64,000 nucleotides of DNA from Tamarix chinensis (Eukaryota; Streptophyta; Magnoliopsida; Caryophyllales; Tamaricaceae): contig CM060177.1 of assembly GCA_030549775.1 (NCBI GenBank), positions 60,328,638 to 60,392,637 on the forward strand, in the 5' to 3' direction. Shown here piece after piece: positions 11,225-22,719 of the stretch. The notes under the pieces were generated by a model. That model saw nothing but the letters and a program-made list of their open reading frames with translations. It was not told where the DNA came from and ran no database searches. The stretch's first letter is position 1; each line of letters begins with the position of its first letter. A program made the translations under genes and the position numbers.

Positions 11225-12250
11225 TTAGGGGTTGGGGAGTTTAGAGGACCACCTAGGGTGCTGGTGGCACAGGCGGCGACGCACAGTGCACGGCGGCGGC
11301 GGCGGCGGTGGTGATGGGGGAGAAGAGAGGTGGAGAAGTGGTGGAGGAGGAGAAAAGGAAGAGGAGAGGGTGGCAGGGGAAAAGAAGATATGGGGAGGTA
11401 GAGGAAGCTCCCCTGGTGATTTTAGGAGGCAGAGGGGTGCTGGAAGTGGCGGCACCGACGGTGGGCGGTGGTGAGAAGGGCGGCGGGCTCGAAGCAAGGC
11501 TGATCGGGAAGAGCTCTTTGCACGGCCGGGGTGGCTCGTGCAGAGCAAACCGAGGGGTATGGGAGGCCTAGGTTGGTGGAGGGTGATGCAAGGGAGGATT
11601 TCGTGGGTGGATCGGGTGGCGGCGCTGGGCGGCGGCGACGGAGTGGTTGTCTGAAGCGGGGATGATGCAAAGGGTGATTTCTGGGTTGGGGTTTCGAAAG
11701 AACCCGATGCTGGGCTCGTGGGGGTATTTATAAGCTCGAAAATGGGGGAGGACCGAGAGAGGGGGCAGAGGGAGGTGCGAGTAGGCTGAATTTTAGCACG
11801 CCGGCCGTCGGTGGCAGGCGGACATGGGTCTACCATGGCAGACCTGTGGTTCGGTCGGGAAAAGGAAGGGGGGCGGTAGCAGACTTGTGTGAGGCATGGG
11901 GGTGGTCGGTCGGTCGAGGAGGGACAGACGGGCGGTGCAGAAGAGGGGGAGAAGGTGTGCAGGCGGCACAGAGGAGATGTCGGCACAGAAGAGGGAGGCG
12001 GCGATTTGCAGCGGGGCGCGGGAAGAAGAAAAGGGGAAGGGGCTGGACCGGTCGGTCCGAGGTGGAAAAGAAACAGAACCCGCCGGGCGGTTCGGGCGAA
12101 GGGGAAGCAGGCCAAGCCTGCGTGCGGACGGGGGGAAGGGGGGAGAAGGAACTGACCTGGGCCGGTGGGCTGGCCAAGTCGGGGGAAATGGGGGAGAGGG
12201 GAGAAAGGAGAGGGGGAGGGAAAAGGAGAAAAAAGGAAAATAAGGGAGAG
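11225..12250 (-). other. Pyrimidine-rich tract with 296-codon open frame (3' LTR)
   Basis: In sense orientation this is C/T-rich and spans the TATA box. It holds an open frame of 296 codons (12115-11225) dominated by Pro, Ser and Leu with no recognisable domain. The partner LTR has the frame broken by indels, so it does not look like a selected gene. 12251-12631 is AT-rich LTR start sequence. Confidence 0.6.
11725..11733 (-). promoter_or_regulatory. TATA box of the 3' LTR
   Basis: TTATAAATA followed by CCCCCACGAG in sense orientation, 898 bp from the LTR start; counterpart at 20699-20707. If this is the promoter, about 3.2 kb of each LTR lies downstream of it. Confidence 0.65.
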
Positions 12251-12631
12251 AAAAAAATATTAAGGAAAATATAATTAGGGAAGAAAATAATTAAAATGAA
12301 TTATGGGTGAGTCCTAGTATTTTTGGTAGATAATTAAAATTTTAGTAATTTATCTTATTATATTATTTTAAAGAGGTAGCTTTTAGAAAAATATTGGTTT
12401 GAACCTTATCTAAATAAGAATGAGTATGATAAAATAGCAATCTATTTACTTTAATTTATTAAACAATCACATCTAATTTGGTATACTTAAAACCCACAAA
12501 ATAATTAAATTAAATAAATTTAAAAGGCGAAATCCTTAACGTAATTAAATTAAATAAGTTTAAGAGTTAAATTATCCCTAATAAAAGTAATTTAATAAAT
12601 TATAGGCTTTTAAAATTTTTGGGGGATTACA

Positions 12632-12650
12632 TCACTACCCCCTTAAAGAA
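12632..12650 (-). other. Polypurine tract
   Basis: Sense TTTAAGGGGGTAGTGA lies directly upstream of the 3' LTR start, as expected for the plus-strand primer of reverse transcription. Confidence 0.8.
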
Positions 12651-12745
12651 TGACTTTGTCCCCGAAGTCACTAGCATTCCCCTAGGGTCCAGGCCCACTA
12701 CGATCTAGGTGGGTAAGGGTAACACATTTACCATAAGCAACTATG

Positions 12746-12763
12746 ACACTACCCCCTTAAAGA
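12746..12763 (-). other. Second copy of the polypurine tract
   Basis: TTTAAGGGGGTAGTGTC, almost identical to the true tract, 114 bp further upstream and just downstream of the pol stop. The non-autonomous element has the same pair spaced 116 bp. Confidence 0.7.
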
Positions 12764-12767
12764 GAAA

Positions 12768-14154
12768 CTAACTAGGGACGATCGTACCTGTACCAAAAAG
12801 TTCCGGGTACACCTCGCGCATGTCCTTCTCAGCTTCCCAGGTGGCTTCTTCGGCTCCGTGCCGACTCCATAGGACCTTGACAAGAGGGACTGCACTCGTG
12901 CGGGTCTTTCGCAACTTGGTATCGAGGATCTGTACTGGTCTTTCCTCGTAGGTTAAGGAATCATCCAACTCTATCTCATTTGGGCGGATCACGTGGGAAG
13001 GATCAGCAACGTACTTTCGCAACTGCGAGATGTGGAACACATTGTGAACGCGTGCCAACTCTGGAGGAAGAGCCAAACGATAGGCAACTTCGCCTATACG
13101 CTCCAGGATCTCGAAGGGACCGATGTACCTCGGGCTCAGCTTCCCTTTTCTACCAAACCTCTGAACGCCCTTTGTGGGGGAGACCCTCAACAATACCTTT
13201 TCCCCAGGCTCAAGGTCACTATCCCGACGTTTTCGATCTGCGTAACTCTTCTGTCTACTCTGGGCTGTCCTCATCCGGTCTTGAATCTGATGGACCTGTC
13301 TAGTCATCTCCTCGATCATTTCGGGCCCCGACACGACTGTCTCGCTGATATCACTCCAACACAAGGAGTCCGACATTTCCGCCCATACAAAGCTTCAAAG
13401 GGGGCCATCCTAATACTGGTTGATAGCTATTGTTGTTGTTGTACGAAAACTCTATCAAATGCAGGCGATCCTCCCAACAACCCTGAAAATCCAGTACACA
13501 AGCCCTTAACATATCCTCTAGGGTTTGTATGGTCCGCTCTGTCTACCCATCTGTGGCAGGGTAGAAAGCTGTGCTCATCTTCAGCCTTGTCCCTAGGACC
13601 TCCTGTAGCTTCCCCCAGAAATGGGAGATAAACCTCGAATCCCTATCTGACACGATGTCTGGTAGAACCCCGTGACGACTGACCACAAACTTCATATAGG
13701 CGCCCGCTAGCTGATCCATACTCCATGTGGACCTCATCGGAATAAACACGGCCGACTTAGTCAATCTGTCCACGATAACCCAAATGGTGTCACAACCATT
13801 TCGGGTCCTTGGTAATCAACTGACAAAATCCATGGAGATGGAGTCCCACTTCCATCTTGGTACCTCTAAGGGCTGAAGTAGTCTCGCGGGCCTCCGGTGC
13901 TCGATCTTAACCTTTTGGCACACCAGACATCGGGACACGAACTCGGCCACTTCCCGCTTCATGTGGGGCCACCAGTAGACCTTGTTTAGGTCCTTGTACA
14001 ACTTATCTCCCCCAGGATGGACCGAATAAGGGGTCTGATGCCCTTCCTCCATAATACGGCGCTTCAATTCCAGACATTTCTGTGGTACACACCAGCGACC
14101 CTTGAACCTAAGGCTTCCATCCTCGTGAATGCTGAATCTTGCTGCTCGGCCTTC
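12768..14154 (-). pseudogene. Tekay-like integrase with C-terminal chromodomain, broken
   Basis: The C-terminal part of pol would insert the cDNA. Visible are the zinc-binding N-terminus (VHPGG with the CLVC pair, about 14020-13930), catalytic Asp in SMDF, catalytic Asp in VSDRDSRF, and catalytic Glu just after a TAG at 13543-13545 where the family has Gln. The GPF motif is near 13120-13112, and a chromodomain lies at 12947-12795 (from EERPVQIL to TWEAEKDM). Chromodomains of this group are thought to guide integration to particular chromatin. Damage: TGA at 13816-13818, TAG at 13543-13545, and frame changes near 13410 and near 13370. The reading frame ends at 12768. Confidence 0.9.
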
Positions 14155-15651
14155 TTACATCTTTCGTCGAATCCTCTCAAGCTTGACATCTCCCATCTGG
14201 CTGGCTCGGATCTCCTCAAATATAGTGGGAGTGAGCGTTAGGGCACTCATGCGGGCCTCGAGGTGCCCTTCCTGAATTAGTTCAACTCCCAAGCTTGACA
14301 ACTCACCTATCACCTTATCAGCAACCACACGGCAAGGTGCAGAATGCGAGGTCTTCCTGCTCAGGGCTTCTGCGACTACATTGGCCTTACCCTCATGGTA
14401 GGTCAACTTAATGTCGTAGTCTGTGACCAACTCTAACCACCTCCTCTGCCTCATATTGAGTTCCCTCTGGGTGAAGATGTACTTGAGGCTCTTATGGTCC
14501 GTAAAGAACCTACACTTCGTCCCGTACAGGTAGTGCCTCCAAATCTTTAGGGAAAACACCACGGCAGCTAACTCCAGGTCATGGGTGGGGTAATTTTGTT
14601 TGTGTTGCTTCAATTGTCGCGAGGCATAGGCGACCACCTTTCCCTTCTGCATCAACACACACCCAAGTCCGTGCTTGGACGCATCACTGTAAACTTCAAA
14701 CCCCTCTGTACTTTCTGGCAAGGTCAACACAGGTGCGGTGGTCAACCGTCTTTTTAACTCTTGGAAGGCCCCCTCACAAGTCTTGTCCCACTGGAACTTT
14801 TTAGTCTTCTTCAGGAGGCCAGTTAGCGGTCGGGCGATCTTGGAGAAGTTCTGCACAAATCTCCTATAATACCCGGCTAAACCCAGGAAACTCCGAACCT
14901 CCGTTATAGTCGCGGGAGGTTTCCACTCTGTGACGGCCATAATCTTGGATGGGTCCACAACCACTCCCCTTGCTGATACAATGTGTCCTAGGAAGGCCAC
15001 CTCTTGGAGCCAGAATCCGCACTTTGATAGTTTTGTATATAAGTAGTGTTCTCTCAGAAGACTCAGAATAGTGCGGAGGTGCTTCTCGTGCTCTTTGTTC
15101 CCTCTGGAGTACACCAGAATGTCGTCAATGAACACCACGACGAATTTGTCGAGGAATGGCCTGAATATCCTCGTCATAAGATCCATGAAAACTGCGGGTG
15201 GATTTGTGAGTCCAAAAGGCATCACTGTAAACTCGTAGTGTCCATACCGGGTCCGAAAAGCAGTCTTCATAATATCGGCATCGGCGATCCTCAGTTGGTG
15301 GTACCCCGACCTTAGATCAATCTTGGAGAACACCGTGGCACCTTTCAACTAGTCAAATAGATCATCAATTCTCGGGAGTGGGTACCGATTCTTCACGGTT
15401 AGCTGGTTCAATCCTCGGTAGTCAATGCAGAGACGAAGACTACCATCCTTCTTCTTCACGAATAAGACCGGTGCTCCCCAGGGTGATACACTCGGTCGAA
15501 TGTATCCGTGCTCCAACAACTCTTCTAATTGGGCTTTTAACTCCTTCAACTCCACCGGCGCCATCCGGTAGGGTGCCTTCGTGACAGGCTCGGCTCCTGG
15601 CACCAGCTCAATCTTGAAATCAATCTCTCGAACTGGAGGCATACCCGGTAT
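14155..15651 (-). pseudogene. Tekay-like reverse transcriptase and RNase H, broken
   Basis: It copies the genomic RNA into DNA and removes RNA from the hybrid. RT motifs are seen in order: [17 protein letters not shown], the CIDYRGLN region, [18 protein letters not shown] and the catalytic FIDD (about 15132-15121). RNase H follows with [13 protein letters not shown] and [13 protein letters not shown], then a degenerate ALSR end. The frame is the same as protease and integrase, so this was one polyprotein. TAG at 15349-15351 replaces a Gln that is nearly invariant in the family, and TAA at 14155-14157 ends the segment. Other catalytic residues look intact. Confidence 0.93.
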
Positions 15652-15828
15652 CTCCTCCGGAAACACATCTGGGAATTCTCGGGCTATCGGGATGTTATCT
15701 AGGGTCGTCAAGTCCATGTTCAACTCTTGTAAACTACACAAGTATAGGGAGTACCCTTTCTGCACCAGAGAGTGTAGTGTCATTGCCGATACCACCTTGG
15801 TCGCGGGCTTAGGCTGGGTCCTTCTGTA

Positions 15829-16386
15829 TGAAACCCTAGTCCCCTTCGGGCCTCGCAAAATCACGCGCTCCTGAGCGCAGTCAATGACAGTCTTATATCT
15901 CCCCAGCATGTCCATACCCAAAATCACGTCGAAATCTTTCAAGTCCATCCCGATTAGGTCTACTAGGAAATCTACCCCGCCTATAACTAAGGCCACATCA
16001 GAAAACAACTAACTACACTCCACTTTATCACCAGATGGAAGCACCAAAGACAATTCTATTCTAGTAGCAGGTGGCTGTTCAGCCTTAGCAGTAAAAGTAG
16101 ACGACACAAAGGACATGGTAGCACCCGAATCAAATAGGACATGTACTGGCAGAGAGCAGATGGTGAACATACCAGTAATGACGTCGATCTGGCGGTCAGC
16201 CTCTGTCTGACTAATCACGTTCAGGCGTCCGCCTGACTGACCTCCTCTCTGACGGAAAGATTTGGGTCCCTGAGGCCTTCCCCTAACCTCTCGAGCTAGG
16301 GCATCGGCTGGGACAGATGCTCGCTGGTAGTGCTGTGGGGTTGCAGCTTGGAGATGCTGTTGGTAAGCTTGCTGCTGGGGTACCAA
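15829..16386 (-). pseudogene. Tekay-like aspartic protease region, broken
   Basis: It would release the mature proteins from the gag-pol precursor. The active-site triad is in LFDSGATMSF (DSG at about 16131-16123), and the C-terminal ILGMDML motif lies about 190 bp downstream. A TAG at 16009-16011 lies between the two halves in the same frame. It follows gag without a frame change. Confidence 0.88.
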
Positions 16387-17289
16387 GGTTCCCCCCTGCG
16401 GTGCCTGTCGGGGCTGGTACCATTGGGCACGCGGTGGTCCTCAACACTCGAACGATCTGTGGCCCCGTTTGCCACAGTTCAGGCAGACTATAAGTCTGCC
16501 TCCACAATCTCGGCCGGAGTGATTTCGACCGCAACATCGGCATGAAAATCCCCCCCGGGGGCCCTGGCCTCTGCTATAGTCTGTCGATGGGGGTCTTCTT
16601 GGTCCTTCTATCCGTGGCTGGGTCCTGATTCCGGAGCTATGTCCTTCGGGTTTCCACTTCCTGAGAATGGCGGTCTGCTCCTGAACTAGGGTGGCGGCGA
16701 GACAGGCACGCTCATACAGTGTAGCAAGATCAGAAAAGGGCACTGCACCCATCATCCTGCGGATGCCGAAGTTCATTCCCTGCTCGAACTGGAACACCAC
16801 TGTGGACTCACTGGCGGCGATCCTTGGGGCAAAACGCAGCAGCTCGGTGAAGCGGGCATGATACTGACGAACTGTCATCGACCCTTGGGAGAGCTGCATA
16901 AACTCCCGGAGCTTGTCCCTCTTTAGGCTCTCGGGATAGAATCTGGAGCGGAGGACGGTCTTGAACACGTCCCAAGTTTCTGGGGGACCGACCCGAGTAC
17001 GGTGCTCTACCCACCAGGCGTCTGCTACGCCTCTCAAGAAAAATGCCGTTATGTTGGGCTACCGAGCTAGAGGGCAGTCCACTGCTTCAAAAGTGCGATC
17101 CATGTCTCGGATCCACCCTTCCCGTATCACTGGGTCCTCCTCACCTAAGAACATCGGGGGATGGTGCCCAGTGACCCTCCGAAGCCAATCCTCGCCAGCA
17201 CCCTCGGGGTGTGGATCTTGACGCTGAACGAATTCCATGAAAGCCTCGAAGGCGTCCTCTAAACGCGCTACATGACCGTTCGCTGCCAT
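16387..17289 (-). pseudogene. Tekay-like gag with CCHC knuckle, broken
   Basis: Capsid-nucleocapsid precursor that packages the element RNA. The start is the Met of MAANGHVARLEDAFEAF at 17289, 233 bp after the primer site and the first Met in the frame. The retrotransposon gag core (GVADAWWVEHR to VQEQTAIL) and a CX2CX4HX4C knuckle (CLNCGKRGHRSFEC, about 16485-16444) are visible. Two in-frame stops break it: TAG at 17059-17061 and TGA at 16441-16443 directly after the knuckle. 17290-17521 is untranslated leader with no motif I recognise. Confidence 0.9.
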
Positions 17290-17521
17290 TGGAAGCTACA
17301 ACAGAAAAGATGAGGTTAGAAGCTACTCCACTGGTACGTAGTAATCATAACACACTGTTTCCCTAATCTACCCTTTCATTTCCTCACAGTGGCCCGGACT
17401 CAAGAAATTTAAAATCAAGCAGAAGAGTTTTGTCATTGTGTGAAAACACTTCGAAATTTGGTGAAAACTTCGTAAATCAATTTTGTTTGAAAAAAAATTA
17501 GGCGTGATTCCAAGGATCAAT

Positions 17522-17533
17522 GCTTTGATACCA
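17522..17533 (-). other. Primer binding site, initiator-Met tRNA type
   Basis: Sense TGGTATCAAAGC, three bases after the 5' LTR. It differs by one base from the usual plant initiator-Met site TGGTATCAGAGC. Confidence 0.85.
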
Positions 17534-17638
17534 ACTTGTAACACCCCCAAAATTCACTACTGAAAAATTTCGTTTAAAGGAAAGAATTAATGGAAGCGAA
17601 ATAAGAAAACCGTGAATTATGGGAAATGTTTACCGCCA

Positions 17639-17684
17639 CACTCAGTACCAGACCGGTTCACTCCTACCGTTCCAGTACCGAGTG
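17639..17684 (-). promoter_or_regulatory. 46-nt U5 hairpin (5' LTR)
   Basis: Same sequence as 8655-8700, located 102 nt from the LTR end and therefore about 100 nt upstream of the primer site in genomic RNA. Confidence 0.55.
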
Positions 17685-18274
17685 CTAAGGCTAAAATGGA
17701 TTACCATCAGAAAAAAGCTAATACTTAAAACGAGGATTCATAAGGAAGTAAAATAGTTCACAATATAAAGTTCAGAGTGCGCATAAAAAGGTTTACAAGC
17801 CAAAGGGGTACATAGACAAGGTTCTCGAGGAACAAAAGTATCGTACGACAAAACATAACTAAAATAAAACAATACAGGGTAAAATAAAATGAAAAGGAGA
17901 GTCCGGCCATGTTGCTCTCGGTCCCCAGGCCAAGTCTAGGCTCCACTCTCAGCCCCGCCCAATGCCTCGTAAGAGTCGTAGGCATCGAATATATCGTCTC
18001 CTACCTGCACAAACTCAGGTGGGTCCTCTACTCGTGGGAATGAGCAGCACCCATGAAACGGGTGGTCAGTACGCTACGTACTAAGTAAGGTAACAGATGT
18101 GCAAAGGCCAGCATACAAAACACACAACACAGTGTACATAGCATAATCACGTGAGCAACATGTAGTAGAAAAGATGATAAAAGCTAGTTACAGTCCGGAT
18201 AGTCTTATTTTTCGGATCTCTGGTAAATATAGAGTCGATTCATAGCATAGTCTTTATCAATTCATATGAGTGCG

Positions 18275-18610
18275 GGAACCCCACTATTATAGCCGGTGGA
18301 ACGGTCATGAGGGTCATGCCCTGCCACTATTTTAGCCGGTGGACCGGTCATGACGGTAACATACCCTGCCACTATTATTCGCCGGTGGACCGGTCTGGCC
18401 CCGACTCACATGATGTTTCACTGTAATTACTTCGTATCTTTCCAATGTCTTATCGTTATTACGTTCGGTTTGTTGAGAACGGAATCCCCCACTATTATAG
18501 CCGGTGGAGCAGTCATGAGGGTAACATACCCTGCCACTATTATTGCCGGTGGACCGGTCATGTAGGGCACCCCGGCCCTAGCCACTATTATTCGCCGGTG
18601 GACCGGTATG
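18275..18610 (-). repeat. CCGGTGGACCGG tandem array (5' LTR)
   Basis: Counterpart of 9290-9620, with the same number and layout of cores and small substitutions in them (ggaccggt versus cgaccgat, ggagcagt versus ggaccagt). Confidence 0.85.
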
Positions 18611-19919
18611 GGTCCGGCTCAACATCTTTCTCTTTAAGTGATTAGTGTCTTAACATATCTTATTTGAAGGAATTTTCCCTTGACATGCACGACTAACTAT
18701 ATCCACCCTTATCCTCCCAGGAGGGCCCGTCCCATATCTTGGGACTCTTGCGCCCCTTATCACACCTCGATATACATTCTCTTTTACGCTTACTCAAAAT
18801 GGAAACCAATTCCTAAGGGTGTGGGTTAAGGCGCAACACCTCGTGACATCCATTCCACATGCTATCTCCCTCTAGGGTTTTCCCTTAGAAACCCTAATTG
18901 GACCTATGTGGCCCCACTTTCTCTCACTTACACTACCATTACTCCATTTATCGTCCCACTCCTCATCTCATTTAGATCAAATCCCAAATCGTATCGCTTT
19001 ACCCCTTGATTCCACATATGATCGAAAAAACCCTAGTTGGCCATTTCAACCCTAGTACCTTTCTTCTCCCACAAGTAACCCCTCTCTTTTCCACCAAATA
19101 TCTCTTCTCTCCCATGACACCCAAAATCACCCATTATACACCAATTTCCACCTTTAACCCGTAATCTACTCTCCTTAATCATTTACTTCCACATTTTCCA
19201 GGTTATTACTTTCTCCCAAAAACCCTAATCGGGTCCCTTATACACCCTTACATTGACCTACGTATTATTTTTCATCCCAAGTCTCCAAACACTCCACAAC
19301 TCTCCCTTTAGCTTATTTATACCTTAATACAACTTTTCTCACGTCACGATCATCCCCATGCAAGTTTTATCCCCCCCCCATGCAAACTCTCGAAGTTCCC
19401 ATGCAAACCCTAAAATTTCCATGCATAGTTCTTACCTCTTATTCATTTTGGTCAACCTCATACCCCCTTTAGCAACTCACTTCTCATTTATTTCTTTTGT
19501 CCTTTCATCTCCATGTCATAATAATAATTACCCTAACATGCATGTCCTAGAGGGTTGAATCATGCCACAGCACATCATAATCACCACGTATGGATATCAC
19601 ATTCATGTTATAAGAAACACATACCACGTACCTTAACTCCAAGCTGCGCTACGCATAAAACACGTTAAGGATAATCATGTGATACACAACAGGACATGAT
19701 ATATATACAAGGCACCCAAGGCATACAAGTCACATAACACGTAAAAACCTTAGCCACATCCTTACCTAATACGACACCAGTCTTGGAGCACGTTCCTACG
19801 CCTCCTCCGGGTTTTGACTTGATTCGCCTATAAGAGGGAAAGACTATGGATTAAATTCCCTCTAACCAAATTGACTAGCCTTCCTACCTTACCCTTATCA
19901 CAACTTACCATTAGGGCTA

Positions 19920-20165
19920 AAATAATAATATTACTAATGGTGACAAGGAACTAAAATAATAATAATAATAATAATAATAATAACCATAATAATAATGATA
20001 ATAGTAATACTAGTAATAATAACAATAAGGATGTTAAAATAATAATACTAGAGTTATAGGTCATTAATAATAGTAATAAAAACAGTTACAAATATTTCAA
20101 GGTTAGATTAAATAATAATATTAATAATAATTATTATAACATTAAGGATAATATTAATAATACTA
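19920..20165 (-). repeat. AAT microsatellite cluster (5' LTR)
   Basis: Counterpart of 10937-11200 with a shorter main run, showing slippage since insertion. Confidence 0.9.
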
Positions 20166-20698
20166 CTAAAAATAGTTAGCATTTGTATAACAAGGGTTTA
20201 GGGGTTGGGAGTTTAGAGGACCACCTAGGGGTGCTGGTGGCACAGGCGGCGACGCACAGTGCACGGCGGGCGGCGGCGGCGGTGGTGATGGGGGAGAAGA
20301 GAGGTGGAGAAGTGGTGGAGGGAGGAGAAAAGGAAGAGGAGAGGGTGGCAGGGGGAAAAGAAGATATGGGGAGGTAGAGGAAGCTCCCCTGGTGATTTTA
20401 GGAGGCAGAGGGGGTGCTGGAAGTGGCTGCACCGACGGTGGGCGGTGGTGAGAAGGGCGGCGGGCTCGAAGCAAGGCTGATCGGGAAGAGCTCTTTGCAC
20501 GGCCGGGGTGGCTCGTGCAGAGCAAACCGAGGGTATGGGAGGCCTAGGTTGGTGGAGGGTGATGCAAGGAGGATTTCGTGGGTGGATCGGTGGCGGCGCT
20601 GGGCGGCGGCGACGGAGTGGTTGTCTGAAGCGGGGATGACGCAAAGGGTGATTTCTGGGTTTGGGTTTCGAAAGAACCCGATGCTGGGCTCGTGGGGG

Positions 20699-20707
20699 TA
20701 TTTATAA
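20699..20707 (-). promoter_or_regulatory. TATA box of the 5' LTR
   Basis: TTATAAATA followed by CCCCCACGAG, 900 bp from the LTR start. This would be the active promoter of the element. Confidence 0.65.
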
Positions 20708-21607
20708 GCTCGAAAATGGGGGAGGACCGAGAGAGGGGGCAGAGGGAGGTGCGAGTAGGCTGAATTTTAGCACGCCGGTCGTCGGTGGCAGGCGGACATG
20801 GGTCTACCATGGCAGACCTGTGGTTCGGTCGGGAAAAGGAAGGGGGGCGGTAGCAGACCTATGTGAGGCATGGGGGTGGTCGGTCGGTCGAGGAGGGACA
20901 GACGGGCGGTGCAGAAGAGGGGGAGAAGGTGTGCAGGCGGCGCAGAGGAGATGTCGGCGCAGAAGAGGGAGGCGGCGATTTGCAGCGGGGCGCGGGGAAG
21001 AAGAAAAGGGGAAGGGGCTGGACCGATCGGTCCGGGGTGGAAAAGAAACAGAACCCGCCGGGTGGTTCGGGCGAAGGGGAAGCAGGCCAAGCCTGCGTGC
21101 GAGACGGGGGAAAAGGAGAGAATTGACCTGGGCTGGTGGGCTGGACAAGTCGGGGGGAAATGGGGGAGAGAAGAGAGAATGGAGAGGGGGAGGGAAAAAG
21201 GAGAAAAAGGAAAATAAGGGAGAGAAAAAAAAAAGATTAAGGAAAATAATTAGGGAAGAAAATAATTAAAATGAATTATGGGGTGAGTCCTAGTATTTTT
21301 GGTAGATAATTAAAATTTTAGTAATTTATCTTATTATATTATTTTAAAGAGGTAGCTTTTAGGAAAATATTGGTTTGAACATTATCTAAATAAGAATGAG
21401 TATGATAAAATAGCAATCTATTTACTTTAATTTTTTAAACAATCACATCTAATTTGGTATACTTAAAACCCACAAAATAATTAAGTTAAATAAATTTAAA
21501 AGGCGAAATCCTTAACGTAATTAAATTAAATAAGTTTAAGAGTTAAATTATCCCTAATAAAAGTAATTTAATAAATTATAGGCTTTTAAAATTTTTGGGG
21601 GATTACA

Positions 21608-21612
21608 ATAAC
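21608..21612 (+). repeat. Target site duplication ATAAC (right)
   Basis: Identical to 8549-8553; host minisatellite sequence resumes after it. Confidence 0.95.
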
Positions 21613-22719
21613 AAAGGAGAAGGGTAATTCGGTAATCTAACCGACCAAATGGGAATTATGATAAATGTAACAATTATGAAGGGTGATTAATGACCTAATA
21701 AGTGTGGGAGATAACTTAGTAACCCAAACCGAGTAGGGATGTGGCTAAGAACAACTATGTGTGTGTTATGTGCGTTGTGTCCCATGTGTTATGCTATATT
21801 GTGTACTTTATGTTTAATGATTAATCATTTATAGCGCAACTAGGAGTGAATATATGTTTATGTGACTTTCTTGTGGTATGTGGACGATGATTATATTTGT
21901 TCTGCGTACGATGTTATGTCATGTGACCCTCTAGGACATGCATGCTAGGATATTTAATATGGTAATGTGGGATGGAAGGATGAAAAAGAAAAAAAATGGG
22001 AAAGCATGATAACCAAGGTGAAGTAAGTTGGCTAACATAGGTAGGAATGACCCAAATAATCTATGAGCTATGAGTGGACGAATAAAAGGGGACTTTATAT
22101 AAATTGAAAGCTGAGAGAATCTAGGGTTTGCATGGGATGGTTAGAGTCCACATGGGGTCAAACCTTACATATAGAAAGTTGCCTTGGGACGTGAGGAAGG
22201 TAATAAAAGTGTCGTTTGGGTGACTGAAGGCTTCGGGTGAAAAATAGTACGTGGGATACTACAAGGGTGCATAGGAGACTGAGCTAGAGTTGGAAAGAAA
22301 CCCTAATTTGAGAAGGTGGAAAAAGAAAAATAAAATAATAAAAATAAACAAGGATGAGAAGGGTAGAAAGTGAGGGTTGGATCTAAGGGTTATGATATGT
22401 GGGGTGTTTAAATAGTTTGGGATGTGTAAGGTAGAGAAGGATGGGCCATATAGGCCTATATTAGGGTTTTTAGAGAAACCCTAAGGTAAGGCAGTGAGTG
22501 GACTTGACCCACACACTTAGGAGTCGGGCTCCGGGTGTGAGTAAGTGGAATAAGGGAAGGATGTTGGGGTGAGTTAGGAGGTGCAGAAGTCTCAAGATAT
22601 GGGGCAGGCCCTCTTGGGAGGGTAAGTGTGGATATAGTTAGTCATGCATGTCTAGGGTGAAATCTTTTGAATAAGATACGGATAAGACACTAATCACTTA
22701 AAGAGTAAGCCTGTTGAGC

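Larger units (their letters stand above)
8554..12631 (-). repeat. 3' LTR of the Tekay-like element
   Basis: In sense orientation it starts TGTAATCCCCC at 12631 and ends GGGGGTGTTACA at 8554. In order it carries a pyrimidine-rich tract, TATA box (11725-11733), AAT repeats, palindrome block, ACATGCATGT block, CCGGTCCACCGG array, TTACTCAGTA hairpin and two terminal hairpins. A 75-codon frame at 8774-9001 is open in both LTRs but matches nothing I know. Confidence 0.95.
8554..21607 (-). mobile_element. Tekay/Del-like chromovirus, complete in structure, coding-dead
   Basis: A 13,054-bp Ty3/gypsy element with LTRs at 8554-12631 (4078 bp) and 17537-21607 (4071 bp), both TG...CA, and a 5-bp duplication. 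The 4.9-kb internal domain on the minus strand runs PBS, gag (CCHC), protease, RT, RNase H, integrase, chromodomain, PPT. That order and the C-terminal chromodomain place it in the chromoviruses; the long LTRs and protein sequence fit Tekay/Del. By hand count the LTRs differ at about a dozen places in the first 620 bp and less further in, so insertion is recent. The polyprotein nevertheless has seven in-frame stops and at least two frameshifts. Confidence 0.95.
17537..21607 (-). repeat. 5' LTR of the Tekay-like element
   Basis: 4071 bp, about 98 percent identical to 8554-12631 over the segments I compared by eye. It contains the same sub-features: hairpin at 17639-17684, TTACTCAGTA hairpin at 18066-18084, array at 18275-18610, ACATGCATGT at 19536-19545, palindrome block at 19760-19845, AAT repeats at 19920-20165 and TATA box at 20699-20707. 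Confidence 0.95.
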
